A stretch of DNA of 54,237 bases, taken from contig CAYRKT010000004.1 in the NCBI GenBank assembly GCA_964425005.1, positions 1 to 54,237 of the forward strand, written 5' to 3'. A program made the translations under genes and the position numbers. The notes under the pieces are model-generated. The model was not told the origin of the DNA and did no database searches. It saw nothing but the letters and a program-made list of their open reading frames with translations. Source of the stretch: CAYRKT01 sp964425005. Its GTDB lineage: Bacteria > Synergistota > Synergistia > CAYRKT01. Shown here in pieces: positions 25,028 to 33,168 of the stretch. Numbering within the stretch: the first letter of the stretch is position 1; every line of letters starts with the position of its first letter.

Positions 25028-28000
25028 CTACCATCTTATCAAAGTATTTATCAAAAGAAGTTCGTTGAGCATGTTGTTTGAAAAAGCCTCTCTTCCAGTT
25101 CTGCTTCTGGCGGCGTCAGGAGGGTTTTGCAGGGTTTTGGGAGGCTCAAGGTTTATCCTGTTCTCTACCCTAGGGGTACGGAAATCCTGCTTTGGCTGGA
25201 TTACTGGAACAGCTGGCCGCACAGCCTGCACACTACCTGGTTGTTTGGGCTCTCCTCTACCCCCTACCCGCATCTTCCCCATCCCGGCGGTAAAGGGGCC
25301 TTCTATTCCTCTTGTAACCACCTGTTGCACCGTAGGAGGCGTTGTAGCGGTACTCTTTAAGATATCTGCCTTTGGAATTTCATACCCACGAGAGCCTGGC
25401 ATTTGGAGGAAAAACTCCTCCGGAGTAATGCCCAAGCCTGCCTCGACCCCTGCTACCTTTCCTAGGGCATTCGGTTGCTCCCCCGTATTAGCAGGTGAAG
25501 GTGGAGCAAGGGATTCCGTGGGCGGTGTAGGCACGGCACTCTTTGTACCAGATGACGTGGCAGAGCGCTTCTTTTCGGCTTCCCTCCTCAAGTCCTCTTC
25601 TCTTAGAGATGCCCTATACACCCCCCAGAGACTTTCCAGCTGGTAATGGTACCTCGGGTCCTTTTCAGCCCTTTCTATCTGCTTTTTTATGTTCTCCGGT
25701 GTTTTATTTCTGATAGCCGCTTCCAAGGGAGACATTTCCTCAGCAGATTTCGCTGGGCCTTTTTGGTTCCCCTGCTTTTGTGCTGGTGCTTGGGTTTGGG
25801 GTTTAGCGGGAGATGGTTGCCTTGGTGCCCCCCTGCTACTCCCCTTCACCTGCTTGGGCTTTACTATATTCTCCGATATCCCACTTCTCATTTCTCCTGA
25901 GAGTAGCCTTGATATAGCCGCCCCAGTTTCCGGCTCACCTCTTACCATCGGTTTCGTCTTGAAGACCCCTGGCTTCCCCATTGATGCCCTCATCTGTTTA
26001 GCTATCTCCCTTATGTCATTTCCCCTGTTTTTGTCTATATTGAATAGATATTCCCGGAATCGGGCTATGTTATCAGAGATGGCTTGCCTTATGGCATTGA
26101 AATCTATGCCAAGCTTCTCAAATATTGGCAGGGAAGAAACCCATTCAGCTATGTTGTCCACCAACATCCCTAAAGGGGAAGCTATAGGCGATGTTCCTGT
26201 ATCCCCTGGCCTTCCGATAGCCCCTGACTTCGCCAATGCTTCCCTTTGTGCAACGGCCTGTCTTCTTATTTGCTCAAGCTCTTCCTCGGTAAGCGGCCTA
26301 CCCCCTCTCTCTGCCTTAACCAGCCTGTTTATAGTGGAATAATCAGAAATCCACGTTCCTCTCTTTCCTTTGTTTACCGTATAGAAGGTTATGTCAAGGT
26401 GAGGGCCAGTAGAGTTGCCAGTCCTTCCAGTAAGGGCAATGACTTGTCCCTGTTGTACTACAGAGCCGTTCTTCACCAGAATCTTTGACAAGTGTGAGTA
26501 CCTTACCGCCAGGTTTTTACCGATAAGAACTATGGACAGACCCCACGCCCCTCCAGACTCATCTATTACTACCCCACTAAATGGGGCGTATATAGGAGTT
26601 CCCACCGGGGTAGCTATGTCTATACCCATATGTCCAAACTGACCATATCCCATCGGGTTTACTATGTTTCCCTGCTCATCCCGGTAGGGCCTGTTCTGCC
26701 CTATCAGCTGGGTTATGGGGAAACTTTGACCTCCAAGGGATGGGAGGATCAGTTCTGAGTAAATCCCTTGCAGGGAGGATTTGGCAATGTCCCCCATCCT
26801 CTTTACCGAGCCGGGGTGAAACTGGTCAGCGGCGGCCTGGCTAAACGCAATAGTGACTCCTTTATCGGCCCCTCCTAAAGGTGCCGGAACCGTTTCGCCA
26901 GCGCCACTCTTTTTTCCTCCCCCGTCTTTTGGCTGGTCCTTTTTCTTATCTCCTCCAAATATCCTCTGGAGGAACCCTTTAATACCTCCACTAGAGTCCT
27001 CCTTTTTCTGATCTTGTTGACCCCCTTTCTGACTGGGTTGCTGGCCTTGTTTTATGTTCTGGTTCTGTTGCTGAACCTGCTGGACCTTGGTTTGAGCCTG
27101 TGTCTGAGGCTGGTCCTGCTTTTTGCCATCCTGCTTCGGCTGGGCTTGTTTTAGGTTTTGGGCCTGTTGTTGAGCTTGTTGAACCTTTGTCTGACCAGAT
27201 TGGCCTTTATCCTGCTCTTTCTGCTTTTGACCCTCCTTTTTCTCTTCGGATTTTCCTCTCCCAAAAATGTTTGCGAAGAATCCTACAACCCCCTGAGCTA
27301 AGCCTTTGAAGAAACCAGCGGGGTCAGTAGCCAAAGAGGAGGCCATCCTTGAGAACCCGCTCGCCAGGTTTCCAAAGAAGTTTCCGATTGAGGATATTGC
27401 GTTGGATACTGAGCTTTTTATGTTTTCTAAGATTTTTGATATAGACTCAACCAGAGAGCTTGTGGCTCTGGATATAGAAGAAGACACTTTTGAGATAGTT
27501 TGGGAAATGGACTTTTCTAACTCGTTGATCGCCTTTGCGGAAACGTCTGGAGGAATGATGCCGAAGGTCAGGGTGGAAACGGCTGAGGCGGCAACGGCTT
27601 TTGCGGCCCCTTTTACTCCTTCTCCCGTTTCTTCTCTAGCTATCTTGTAGTTCTGTACGGCGTCATAGGCAAGCAACCCTGCTCCTATTAAGGGGAGGGC
27701 CTTTCCTACACCAAAAACCAGAGACCTGCCAGCTTTTCCTACAGCTGAGGCCCCTCTGCTTGCGACCTCCTTCAAAGTCTGGCCTACTCCTCCTCTTGGA
27801 GTCTTCGGAGCAGGAGCCTTGGGCTGGGGCTTCGGTGCTAGAGGTGCGGGAGTGAATATCGTCGTTCCCTTTGGGGCAGGTTCTATCTTTTTTATCTCCT
27901 TAGGAAACTTTTTCAATCCTTCAGTCTTCGTACTTGGAATTACAACATTCCTCCCCGGCCTACTACCTCCTGGGCCTGTTCCCTTGGGCTGACTCCCCCT

Positions 28001-28519
28001 TCCTATTCTCCTTCCGATCAGGTTTCCCAAAAGGCTACCCAGAAACCCTCCTGCTCCAGATATGGCCCTTCCTAGCCCGGATATGGCCGCTCCTAGAGTG
28101 CTGGCTACCAGTCTCAATATGTCTTTGAGAGATATCTGGTTTCTCAGTTCAAACCACTTTTTCAGAGTTCTTGATACTTCACTTACTTCTTTGTGTATTG
28201 CTTTTAGAGTTTCACTTATACTAGCCAGGTGCCTTTCTGAGGCTCTGGCTAGCTCCGTGCGCTCGTTTTCCCTCCTTCTCTCCTCGTAAGAAGACCTGCC
28301 TCCGTCTGATGTTGCTCTCCCTCCTACATCTTCAGAGCCAACTTTCTTTGCTATCGAAGACAAGGCCCCGTAGACCCCAGCGGCAACCTGGGCCATGCTT
28401 CTTCCTGCAATCTCTAGAGCAGACCTTTCCCCCTTCCCGTCTTCGTTTATACTCTCCTCTTTTTTATAACTAGAGGAGGTTTCTTTTAACTCCTTGTTGT
28501 TTTCCTCTTTTTCCTCCAA
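25028..28519 (-). CDS. Tape-measure-like virion protein with M23 peptidase domain
   Basis: 1163 residues. An acidic N terminus and helical region (to about 120) precede a Gly/Ala/Ile-rich hydrophobic stretch (about 125-165) that could insert in a membrane. Then come Pro/Lys linkers, a second hydrophobic helix-rich part (about 260-430), a Gln-rich segment (about 430-510) with two degenerate copies of a 'TKVQQ.QQQ.QN.KQ' unit, an M23/LytM domain (about 610-735), and a Pro-rich end. The M23 zinc motif HxxxD is intact (H630, D634), but the HxH motif is H707-L-D709, Asp replacing the second His. Such domains help tails penetrate peptidoglycan. Start is TTG 28519; an upstream ATG is out of frame, so the start is uncertain. 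Confidence 0.8.
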   Translation of the reverse strand: MEEKEENNKELKETSSSYKKEESINEDGKGERSALEIAGRSMAQVAAGVYGALSSIAKKVGSEDVGGRATSDGGRSSYEERRRENERTELARASERHLASISETLKAIHKEVSEVSRTLKKWFELRNQISLKDILRLVASTLGAAISGLGRAISGAGGFLGSLLGNLIGRRIGRGSQPKGTGPGGSRPGRNVVIPSTKTEGLKKFPKEIKKIEPAPKGTTIFTPAPLAPKPQPKAPAPKTPRGGVGQTLKEVASRGASAVGKAGRSLVFGVGKALPLIGAGLLAYDAVQNYKIAREETGEGVKGAAKAVAASAVSTLTFGIIPPDVSAKAINELEKSISQTISKVSSSISRATSSLVESISKILENIKSSVSNAISSIGNFFGNLASGFSRMASSLATDPAGFFKGLAQGVVGFFANIFGRGKSEEKKEGQKQKEQDKGQSGQTKVQQAQQQAQNLKQAQPKQDGKKQDQPQTQAQTKVQQVQQQNQNIKQGQQPSQKGGQQDQKKEDSSGGIKGFLQRIFGGDKKKDQPKDGGGKKSGAGETVPAPLGGADKGVTIAFSQAAADQFHPGSVKRMGDIAKSSLQGIYSELILPSLGGQSFPITQLIGQNRPYRDEQGNIVNPMGYGQFGHMGIDIATPVGTPIYAPFSGVVIDESGGAWGLSIVLIGKNLAVRYSHLSKILVKNGSVVQQGQVIALTGRTGNSTGPHLDITFYTVNKGKRGTWISDYSTINRLVKAERGGRPLTEEELEQIRRQAVAQREALAKSGAIGRPGDTGTSPIASPLGMLVDNIAEWVSSLPIFEKLGIDFNAIRQAISDNIARFREYLFNIDKNRGNDIREIAKQMRASMGKPGVFKTKPMVRGEPETGAAISRLLSGEMRSGISENIVKPKQVKGSSRGAPRQPSPAKPQTQAPAQKQGNQKGPAKSAEEMSPLEAAIRNKTPENIKKQIERAEKDPRYHYQLESLWGVYRASLREEDLRREAEKKRSATSSGTKSAVPTPPTESLAPPSPANTGEQPNALGKVAGVEAGLGITPEEFFLQMPGSRGYEIPKADILKSTATTPPTVQQVVTRGIEGPFTAGMGKMRVGGRGEPKQPGSVQAVRPAVPVIQPKQDFRTPRVENRINLEPPKTLQNPPDAARSRTGREAFSNNMLNELLLINTLIRW

Positions 28520-28605
28520 AGCCGCCCATCCTTACCTAAAGAGCCTTCTCAGGAACATGATACACTAGCCAGGAGAATATGCCAGATTGCTTCTCTCTTC
28601 CTTGT

Positions 28606-28773
28606 TTATATAGGGAACCTGGAGGAGAAGATGCCTTTCCCTCTGTTGGCGCTGGCTTCTCTTTCTTTTTCTTCTACCAACTTAGTCAACCTTTGAGCTA
28701 GATAGAAAAACTCATCGTACCTGAGTTCCATAAGCTCCGGAACAGAACCCAGGCCGAACATAGACATAGACAT
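28606..28773 (-). CDS. Small tail gene between gp26-like and tape-measure genes
   Basis: 55 residues, MSMSMFGLGSVPEL then a helical, Glu/Lys-rich body ending SSRFPI. It starts 19 bases after the stop of the gp26-like gene and ends about 90 bases before the tape-measure gene, on the same strand. Its frame is open back to a TAA just before the end of the upstream gene. The place is where other phages keep small tail-assembly or baseplate-hub assembly factors (for example T4 gp51 next to gp26). No motif proves this. Confidence 0.55.
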   Translation of the reverse strand: MSMSMFGLGSVPELMELRYDEFFYLAQRLTKLVEEKEREASANRGKGIFSSRFPI

Positions 28774-28792
28774 TGCGCTGTCCAGGACGTCT

Positions 28793-29536
28793 TCAGGTCT
28801 TACGAAACGGCTTTATTAGGGCAAGACCTTCCTCTTGCGTAATAGGTACTTTGTTAACGAAACTGCACTTGTGGCATTCCGCTTCCACTACGGCTCTAGC
28901 GGCTGAAGACGAGAAAAACTCCTGGTTTTCTGTTACTACATATTGAGGCAATTCGGACATTAGCTCTATAGCCTCGCTTACTGACAGGCTGATCTCTTCG
29001 TTTCCTTGTTTTACCCCAACTACGGGAATGGCGGCGTACACGATCTCCTCATTTCCCGGCTCCCTCTCCTGAATGCTCATAGCCTCCAAAAACCTTCCAA
29101 CCCTTTGGGCCTCCAGCACGACCTGAATATCGGTACCTTCGATGGGCACGTACCTTCTAAGCTCTTCCAGGTCGTCTACGTAGGCTGACTCTATTGGAAC
29201 TTCTGTAACCATTTCCTCTCCACAGTTGACACAGGTAGTTTCCACTTTGAAGTGGGTGACGGCCCCGCTTGAGCCTGCACGAAGAAGGGAAACAAAGAGG
29301 AAGTCTGCCATAAAAAGGTCTTCTTTTTCCATCCCTTCAGTTTTTATTCCCTCTAAAGCGTACCTCACGAGGTCGTAAACCTTAGTCATTGATTGCACTT
29401 CTACTGCCTCCCTCATAGTGTAAAGACGGTAAAAGACCCTAGACCCTTCCGGGTAAGCCTTGCCTTTGGTGGGAAGAGCGGGAACTTCGTAGTAAGGAGT
29501 GAGGTTAAACTTGCCCTTCTCAAACTTGGCACCCAT
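28793..29536 (-). CDS. Baseplate protein of the T4 gp26 type, with CxxC pairs
   Basis: 247 residues. The opening (VPALPTKGKAYPEG, then 'V..R..TMRE...') matches the T4 baseplate gp26-like family, whose members begin 'LPSKG..Yp.g..I.vr..T..E'. Two cysteine pairs, C102-x2-C105 and C221-x2-C224, probably form one zinc ribbon with its halves far apart in sequence. The helical middle carries 'DLVRYALEGIK'. gp26 is part of the baseplate hub in T4. TAATCT lies 8 bases before the ATG, again with no RBS. Expected to be co-transcribed with the small gene, the tape measure and the 24604 gene. Confidence 0.6.
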   Translation of the reverse strand: MGAKFEKGKFNLTPYYEVPALPTKGKAYPEGSRVFYRLYTMREAVEVQSMTKVYDLVRYALEGIKTEGMEKEDLFMADFLFVSLLRAGSSGAVTHFKVETTCVNCGEEMVTEVPIESAYVDDLEELRRYVPIEGTDIQVVLEAQRVGRFLEAMSIQEREPGNEEIVYAAIPVVGVKQGNEEISLSVSEAIELMSELPQYVVTENQEFFSSSAARAVVEAECHKCSFVNKVPITQEEGLALIKPFRKT

Positions 29537-29598
29537 ACTTTATGAGATTACAACTTAACCAACCGGATATCAAGACTTATGCCACTTGCTGAGGATGC

Positions 29599-29604
29599 AA
29601 TAAT
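29599..29604 (+). promoter_or_regulatory. Possible leaderless -10 element AATAAT
   Basis: AATAAT ends 6 bases before ATG 29611. It is one mismatch from TATAAT and at the standard spacing. Confidence 0.4.
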
Positions 29605-29610
29605 AAAGCT

Positions 29611-29931
29611 ATGGTCATCGTCCTTAAGGCTCCGTTTCAAGAAGAGGTTATCTTGGAAAACGTGGACCAAGAGGGAAACCCGGTTCCCTTTCCCTTGCAG
29701 GGCATCGTCTTTCAAGTCCTTGATAAGCAGGGGAAGGAAGTTTACCGAAAAACATCGGGAATAGAGATTTTTGGTGCTAATGGAAACATGATGGCAATAA
29801 GGTTTAGCCAGGAAGAAACTGAGGCCCTAGCTAGCAAGAAACAAGGCATGTCTTTCAGTATTCATACAGAAACGGGGAATCACATTGCCTCTGGGGTTCT
29901 TTTGGTGTACCAGGTAGCCACTAGAGATTAG
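29611..29931 (+). CDS. Hypothetical beta-sandwich protein, tail fibre/baseplate type
   Basis: 106 residues of beta-type sequence with the rhythm 'G..F.VLDK.GKEVYRK.SG......NG..A.RFSQEET..LA...GM.F.IHTE.GN.IASG.L'. This is the pattern of small domains found at the start of baseplate-upper and fibre proteins, where a clamp-like sandwich precedes the fibre. By sequence alone it is hypothetical. It is divergent from the gp26-like gene and begins the fibre/lysis block. Confidence 0.55.
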   Translation: MVIVLKAPFQEEVILENVDQEGNPVPFPLQGIVFQVLDKQGKEVYRKTSGIEIFGANGNMMAIRFSQEETEALASKKQGMSFSIHTETGNHIASGVLLVYQVATRD

Positions 29932-29968
29932 TTGAGTGCTTGCTTTAGATTAGACACATTTAGAAGAA

Positions 29969-30325
29969 GTGCCCACCGTTACCCAAAGAAACAATGTGAA
30001 AAAAGTTTCTTCCCCTTCCAACGTTAATAAGGTTAACTACTGGACAGGCCAGCCTGTTCCTACAAAGGTTTCTTCCCCTTCCAACGTTAAGAGGGTTAAC
30101 TACTGGACAGGCCAGCCTGTCCCTACAGAATCCTACCTCCACCACCAGCAAGAACCCTCTGGTGTTTGGGTGGTGAATCACAACCTTGGCTCTGTTACGG
30201 TGGAAGTTGTTGTTTACACAGAGGACTGGGAAGAAATGGATGCCGGGGTCGTTATTATTGACCAGAATACCTTACACATCCTCTGCAACCCTCCCCTTTC
30301 AGGTTATGCGGTAGTTAGGAAATAG
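29969..30325 (+). CDS. Tail-fibre-like protein with a 21-residue tandem repeat
   Basis: 118 residues from GTG 29969. Two copies of a 21-residue unit (VSSPSNV..VNYWTGQPVPT) occupy residues 13-54. The rest (residues 55-118) is a beta domain with 'W.V.HNLGSVTVEVVVY......DA.VVIID.NTL.I..N.PLSGYA', a pattern common in phage fibre and adhesin tips. The repeat is nearly exact in DNA, so its length probably varies between relatives. Likely a short fibre or fibre-connecting protein; host binding is inference. Confidence 0.65.
   Translation: MPTVTQRNNVKKVSSPSNVNKVNYWTGQPVPTKVSSPSNVKRVNYWTGQPVPTESYLHHQQEPSGVWVVNHNLGSVTVEVVVYTEDWEEMDAGVVIIDQNTLHILCNPPLSGYAVVRK
30005..30130 (+). repeat. Two tandem 63-base units in the fibre-like gene
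   Basis: Unit 1 is 30005-30067 and unit 2 is 30068-30130. They differ at only a handful of positions (AATAAG versus AAGAGG, GTT versus GTC, AAG versus GAA), implying recent duplication or homogenisation. In frame, 21 codons each. Confidence 0.9.
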
Positions 30326-30391
30326 CCCTCCTGGGCCACCTTCTGTATACTGATAGTGTGTGCTATTGGCGTGTAGGTTCTTTGGCTAAAG

Positions 30392-31042
30392 ATGACTGGA
30401 GTTGTGTGGCCTATAGCTTCTCCCAATAGGGTTAGGATAGATGCCAAGTTTCTTGACCCAAGCTACCCCTCTATAAGGAGAGGGATGGGTCTCTCCCCGG
30501 ACGAGCATCCGGGCATTGATATAAACGTTTCTGGCACATCCGGGAACGGGGACTTGGGTTGGCCTGTGGTGGCTATGAGCGAGGGCGTAGTCGTCCACGT
30601 TGGTAGCCACCGGGTTTGGGGGAATATTGTTCTAATGCACCACCCAACCCTCAAGCCTCTTCTAGGGCTGGATCACGAGGTCTACACTCAGTACGCTCAC
30701 CTGCAACAGGTTTGTGTTGAGGTAGGCGATTGGCTTTTTGCTGGTCAGCCTTTGGGGTCTATAGGGAGAGGAGACCCAGCTTATCCCATGTTGGCCCATT
30801 TGCATTTTGAGGTCCGTAGGTCAGGGCCAGACATTATCCCCGCCGATTATTGGCCTCGCACTCGTCCAAACATAATGCGCCACTACCTCGATCCAGAGGA
30901 CTTTGTGCGGAAGTATTATAAGCCTGGGGTTCTTTCGTTCCCAACAGCTTCAGTATTTGATGGCGGCTCTTTGTTCCATATTAACAGCCGTGTTCTCGTT
31001 AACATTTCAAATCCCAGCAAGGTTTTTATTAGAAAGGTTTAG
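30392..31042 (+). CDS. Endolysin, M23 zinc metallopeptidase
   Basis: 216 residues, a single M23/LytM domain with all zinc ligands: H39-x3-D43 (HPGIDIN), H103 in QYAHL and H136-x-H138 (AHLHFEV). The loop before D43 and 'G..V..G.....G..V.M.H' strands fit the lysostaphin-type fold. M23 enzymes cut peptide cross-links in peptidoglycan. No signal peptide or wall-binding domain. The coiled-coil membrane protein starts 10 bases downstream, so the pair looks like a lysis cassette. A virion-bound role cannot be excluded, but the size and intact HxH contrast with the tape-measure copy. Confidence 0.87.
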   Translation: MTGVVWPIASPNRVRIDAKFLDPSYPSIRRGMGLSPDEHPGIDINVSGTSGNGDLGWPVVAMSEGVVVHVGSHRVWGNIVLMHHPTLKPLLGLDHEVYTQYAHLQQVCVEVGDWLFAGQPLGSIGRGDPAYPMLAHLHFEVRRSGPDIIPADYWPRTRPNIMRHYLDPEDFVRKYYKPGVLSFPTASVFDGGSLFHINSRVLVNISNPSKVFIRKV

Positions 31043-31051
31043 CCGCTTATT

Positions 31052-31588
31052 ATGGAGCCGAAAGTTTTTGAACAAACTGGATATCATATTTTAGATAGGG
31101 TAGGTTCCATGTCCTTAGATGAATATGATGACTCCGATATGGAGAAGCAAATACTAACGAGCATCTTAAGTAGACTTGATAGTATATCCGACCGCCTTAC
31201 TGACCTAAGCACCAAGGTTGGCAAGGTAGAGGAACGCATTTCTTCAATAGAGGAAAAGCTAGATGCTCAGGAGGCTGAGGGCACGGCTCTTTGGCAGAGG
31301 CAGTCTGAGTCCGATGTTCGCATAAGTGAGGTTCTGAGAGACCTTAAACAGATACGAGACAAGGTTGAAGAGCAGGGGGAAGAAATATCTGGTTTAAAGA
31401 GGTCCATTCATGAACTTCGTGAGCAGATATCCCCCCTTCTTAACTTTTCAAAGGGCTTTGAAAACCTCTTCAAGCTCATTGCCTACTCCTCTGCTTTTGT
31501 TTTGTTCGCATTGTTTGTTTACCTGATAGTGTCCGGAGCCGGAAGAGTGTCCATACTTGATATTTTTTCAAAAGTGTTTAGACCGTAA
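31052..31588 (+). CDS. Coiled-coil membrane protein, holin- or spanin-like
   Basis: 178 residues. Residues 30-127 form a long coiled coil with clear heptads (ISSIEEKL, LKQIRDKVEEQGEE), followed by one hydrophobic helix (142-161, LIAYSSAFVLFALFVYLIVS) and a short amphipathic tail. One-helix proteins with large coiled coils next to an endolysin often act as holins or spanin-like lysis factors. No lipobox is present. Function is inferred from position and topology; a membrane-tethered virion protein is an alternative. Confidence 0.65.
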   Translation: MEPKVFEQTGYHILDRVGSMSLDEYDDSDMEKQILTSILSRLDSISDRLTDLSTKVGKVEERISSIEEKLDAQEAEGTALWQRQSESDVRISEVLRDLKQIRDKVEEQGEEISGLKRSIHELREQISPLLNFSKGFENLFKLIAYSSAFVLFALFVYLIVSGAGRVSILDIFSKVFRP

Positions 31589-31613
31589 GATGATGTCAAA
31601 TAGGTAGGTATGG

Positions 31614-31619
31614 TAGGAT
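31614..31619 (+). promoter_or_regulatory. Leaderless -10 element TAGGAT
   Basis: TAGGAT ends 6 bases before ATG 31626; no RBS. Confidence 0.4.
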
Positions 31620-31625
31620 TGTTAC

Positions 31626-32384
31626 ATGGAAAGGTATACGAAATCAGTCAACCCTCAGGCTTCTAGCGAGCAGTTGCTTCTTAAAAAGGATTTGGAACTA
31701 GAATCTCTTCTTGACAAAAAGCTACTTAATTTTGTTTCCCTCCTGCTAGGAGATTACAAAATATTGTCTTCTTCCTCTTACAAGGAAATCGTTGGGTTTA
31801 CCCTTTCTACTGAAAAGTTTGGTCTTGTGCGTGTTGACGTTTATGGGGCGGATAGCGTTCGCATTTACAAAGTGTCTCCGGTTGCGGCGAACCAGGTGGT
31901 TATTGAAAACGGATATGCCAGGGTTGAGGTGAGCCCTAGGATTCGTGAAACCTGGGAAAAGGAGGGGTATCGTAGGGTTTCAGTCCAAGAACTGGTTACC
32001 TCAGCTTCCCGTAGTCCAGACGCCGCCAAGATATACCGTGCTTTATCTCTACTGAACGTTCGCTTGGATAGAGGAGATACCGCTTTTAGTGTTCCTTCCA
32101 GGAGCCCTGTGGGTGAGTTTCTTAAGAGGGCTTCCGGGGAAAAGCTCGTGTTGACCCATGTCTACTACTCCTACCTACCTGGTGGTCTCAGCATTTATTT
32201 GGTCCACCAAAGCAAGAGAGTAGGCACAGTAGCCCTGTCCGAGCTGTTTGTACCAACAGAAAAAGAGCGCCCCAAGATCAGGTTACTTGAGTCCCGCAAG
32301 TCTCCTTTGTCTGAAAGAATTGACGCCGTTTCTTCTATGATTCAAGTAATGAAAGGGGGCTTTGCTGGTGAGTTTCAAGAGTAA
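31626..32384 (+). CDS. Hypothetical protein
   Basis: 252 residues, mixed alpha/beta, with two similar beta-rich halves separated by 'RIRETWEKEGYRRVSVQELV'. No known motif, signal peptide or membrane helix. The final 17 bases overlap the following small gene, suggesting translational coupling. It closes the lysis/fibre block. Confidence 0.6.
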   Translation: MERYTKSVNPQASSEQLLLKKDLELESLLDKKLLNFVSLLLGDYKILSSSSYKEIVGFTLSTEKFGLVRVDVYGADSVRIYKVSPVAANQVVIENGYARVEVSPRIRETWEKEGYRRVSVQELVTSASRSPDAAKIYRALSLLNVRLDRGDTAFSVPSRSPVGEFLKRASGEKLVLTHVYYSYLPGGLSIYLVHQSKRVGTVALSELFVPTEKERPKIRLLESRKSPLSERIDAVSSMIQVMKGGFAGEFQE

Positions 32385-32529
32385 GCCCAAGAACTCTTTA
32401 CACAGGCCGGAAAGGGAGCAAACACCTTACAAAAGAATAAAGAGGAAAGTGTTCACTCGCAACAAAAGTAAGTTAGTTTTTGTTGATGACGACTGGGTGC
32501 CCTTAAGCGAAATCTTGAAAGAGGGGTAG
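32368..32529 (+). CDS. Small basic protein overlapping the preceding gene
   Basis: 53 residues from GTG 32368, in a different frame from the upstream gene and overlapping its last 17 bases. The first 35 residues are very basic (YKRIKRKVFTRNK), then KLVFVDDDWVPLSEIL. The overlap, the clean stop 13 bases before a terminator and the coding-like composition support it. No function can be assigned. Confidence 0.5.
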   Translation: MSFKSKPKNSLHRPEREQTPYKRIKRKVFTRNKSKLVFVDDDWVPLSEILKEG

Positions 32530-32541
32530 GAAGATGGGGTT

Positions 32542-32580
32542 GTAAAAGAAGGGGCTACCTTTTATAGCCCCTTCTTTTAC
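32542..32580. terminator. Bidirectional terminator between convergent genes
   Basis: A perfect 16-bp stem: GTAAAAGAAGGGGCTA (32542-32557), 7-base loop, TAGCCCCTTCTTTTAC (32565-32580). The A-rich and T-rich stem ends provide a U-tract on either strand. It lies between the 32529 stop and the minus-strand gene ending at 32585. Confidence 0.85.
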
Positions 32581-32584
32581 CTAC

Positions 32585-32968
32585 TCACTCTTGTTCAATC
32601 AACAAAAAGTATGCCACCTTAGTTTTCACGTCCTGTCCCTTTGGCTTGCCTGGGTTTATGTCAAAGTAGTATATTCTTACTAATCCTATGGAGCCGTCTT
32701 CTCTCTTTTCCCTGAACAACTCTACTTCGCCAACTGCCGAGTCTTTCCAGTAGTCTTCATCCAAAAACTCTAGGCAACGATCAAATATCCAAGACAGGTC
32801 CTCTTTGGGAGCTACTTGAATGTGGTCCCTGTAGTAAGTGATGCGCCTAGTTGAAGGGTAAAAAGGGGCCACAGCTTTTATCATCCACACTCCTTGCCCT
32901 ATGCGTACATCTTTTACCTTTGCCGCCTCACCCTTTTCCAGAAACAGCCGTTTCTCCTTGGCTTGCAT
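32585..32968 (-). CDS. Hypothetical protein
   Basis: 127 residues, charged, mixed alpha/beta; no motif known. It has full minus-strand signals: TTGACG, 17-base spacer, TAAGAT, and AAGGGGAG a few bases before the ATG. It is divergent from the ribonucleotide reductase gene, so the two may be expressed at the same time. Confidence 0.65.
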   Translation of the reverse strand: MQAKEKRLFLEKGEAAKVKDVRIGQGVWMIKAVAPFYPSTRRITYYRDHIQVAPKEDLSWIFDRCLEFLDEDYWKDSAVGEVELFREKREDGSIGLVRIYYFDINPGKPKGQDVKTKVAYFLLIEQE

Positions 32969-32985
32969 GGCTCTCCCCTTGTTCT

Positions 32986-33014
32986 ATCTTACCAAGGGGA
33001 GCATGATTCGTCAA
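32986..33014 (-). promoter_or_regulatory. Promoter of the 32968 minus-strand gene
   Basis: Leftward TTGACG (33014-33009), 17-base spacer, TAAGAT (32991-32986). Confidence 0.65.
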
Positions 33015-33128
33015 CCCACGCCTTTTCTTTACAAAGCTGACTAGTTGGACACTATTTCGTTGCATTTCTTTTTATCCCTTAAGTGATACTATCAGAAACC
33101 CGTACCCTCTAGGAGAACCGGATGGGGG

Positions 33129-33158
33129 TTGACGGTGGAGCCTTTCGTAGGTTACTAT
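33129..33158 (+). promoter_or_regulatory. Promoter of the ribonucleotide reductase gene
   Basis: TTGACG (33129-33134), 18-base spacer, TACTAT (33153-33158), 10 bases before ATG 33169. Same TTGACG core as the divergent promoter at 32986. I saw no cobalamin riboswitch in the 150 bases upstream. Confidence 0.62.
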
Positions 33159-33168
33159 CTACCTCACT

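Noticed and set aside
24993..25646. Long plus-strand ORFs opposite the tape-measure gene (also 25646-25900, 25689-26342, 27306-27650)
   Set aside because: They are antisense shadows of a 1163-residue gene with a clear M23 domain and have low-complexity, Leu/Ser/Cys-rich translations.
28793..28800. Programmed frameshift between the gp26-like gene and the 55-residue ORF as a firm annotation
   Set aside because: The overlap is only about 20 bases, no classical slippery heptamer is seen, and the small ORF has its own ATG. Kept only as a low-interest finding.
30005..30130. CRISPR-like repeat
   Set aside because: Two contiguous 63-base units without spacers, in frame within a protein gene.
32970..33168. 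Cobalamin riboswitch before the class II ribonucleotide reductase
   Set aside because: No B12-box-like sequence was seen, and two ordinary promoters explain the interval.
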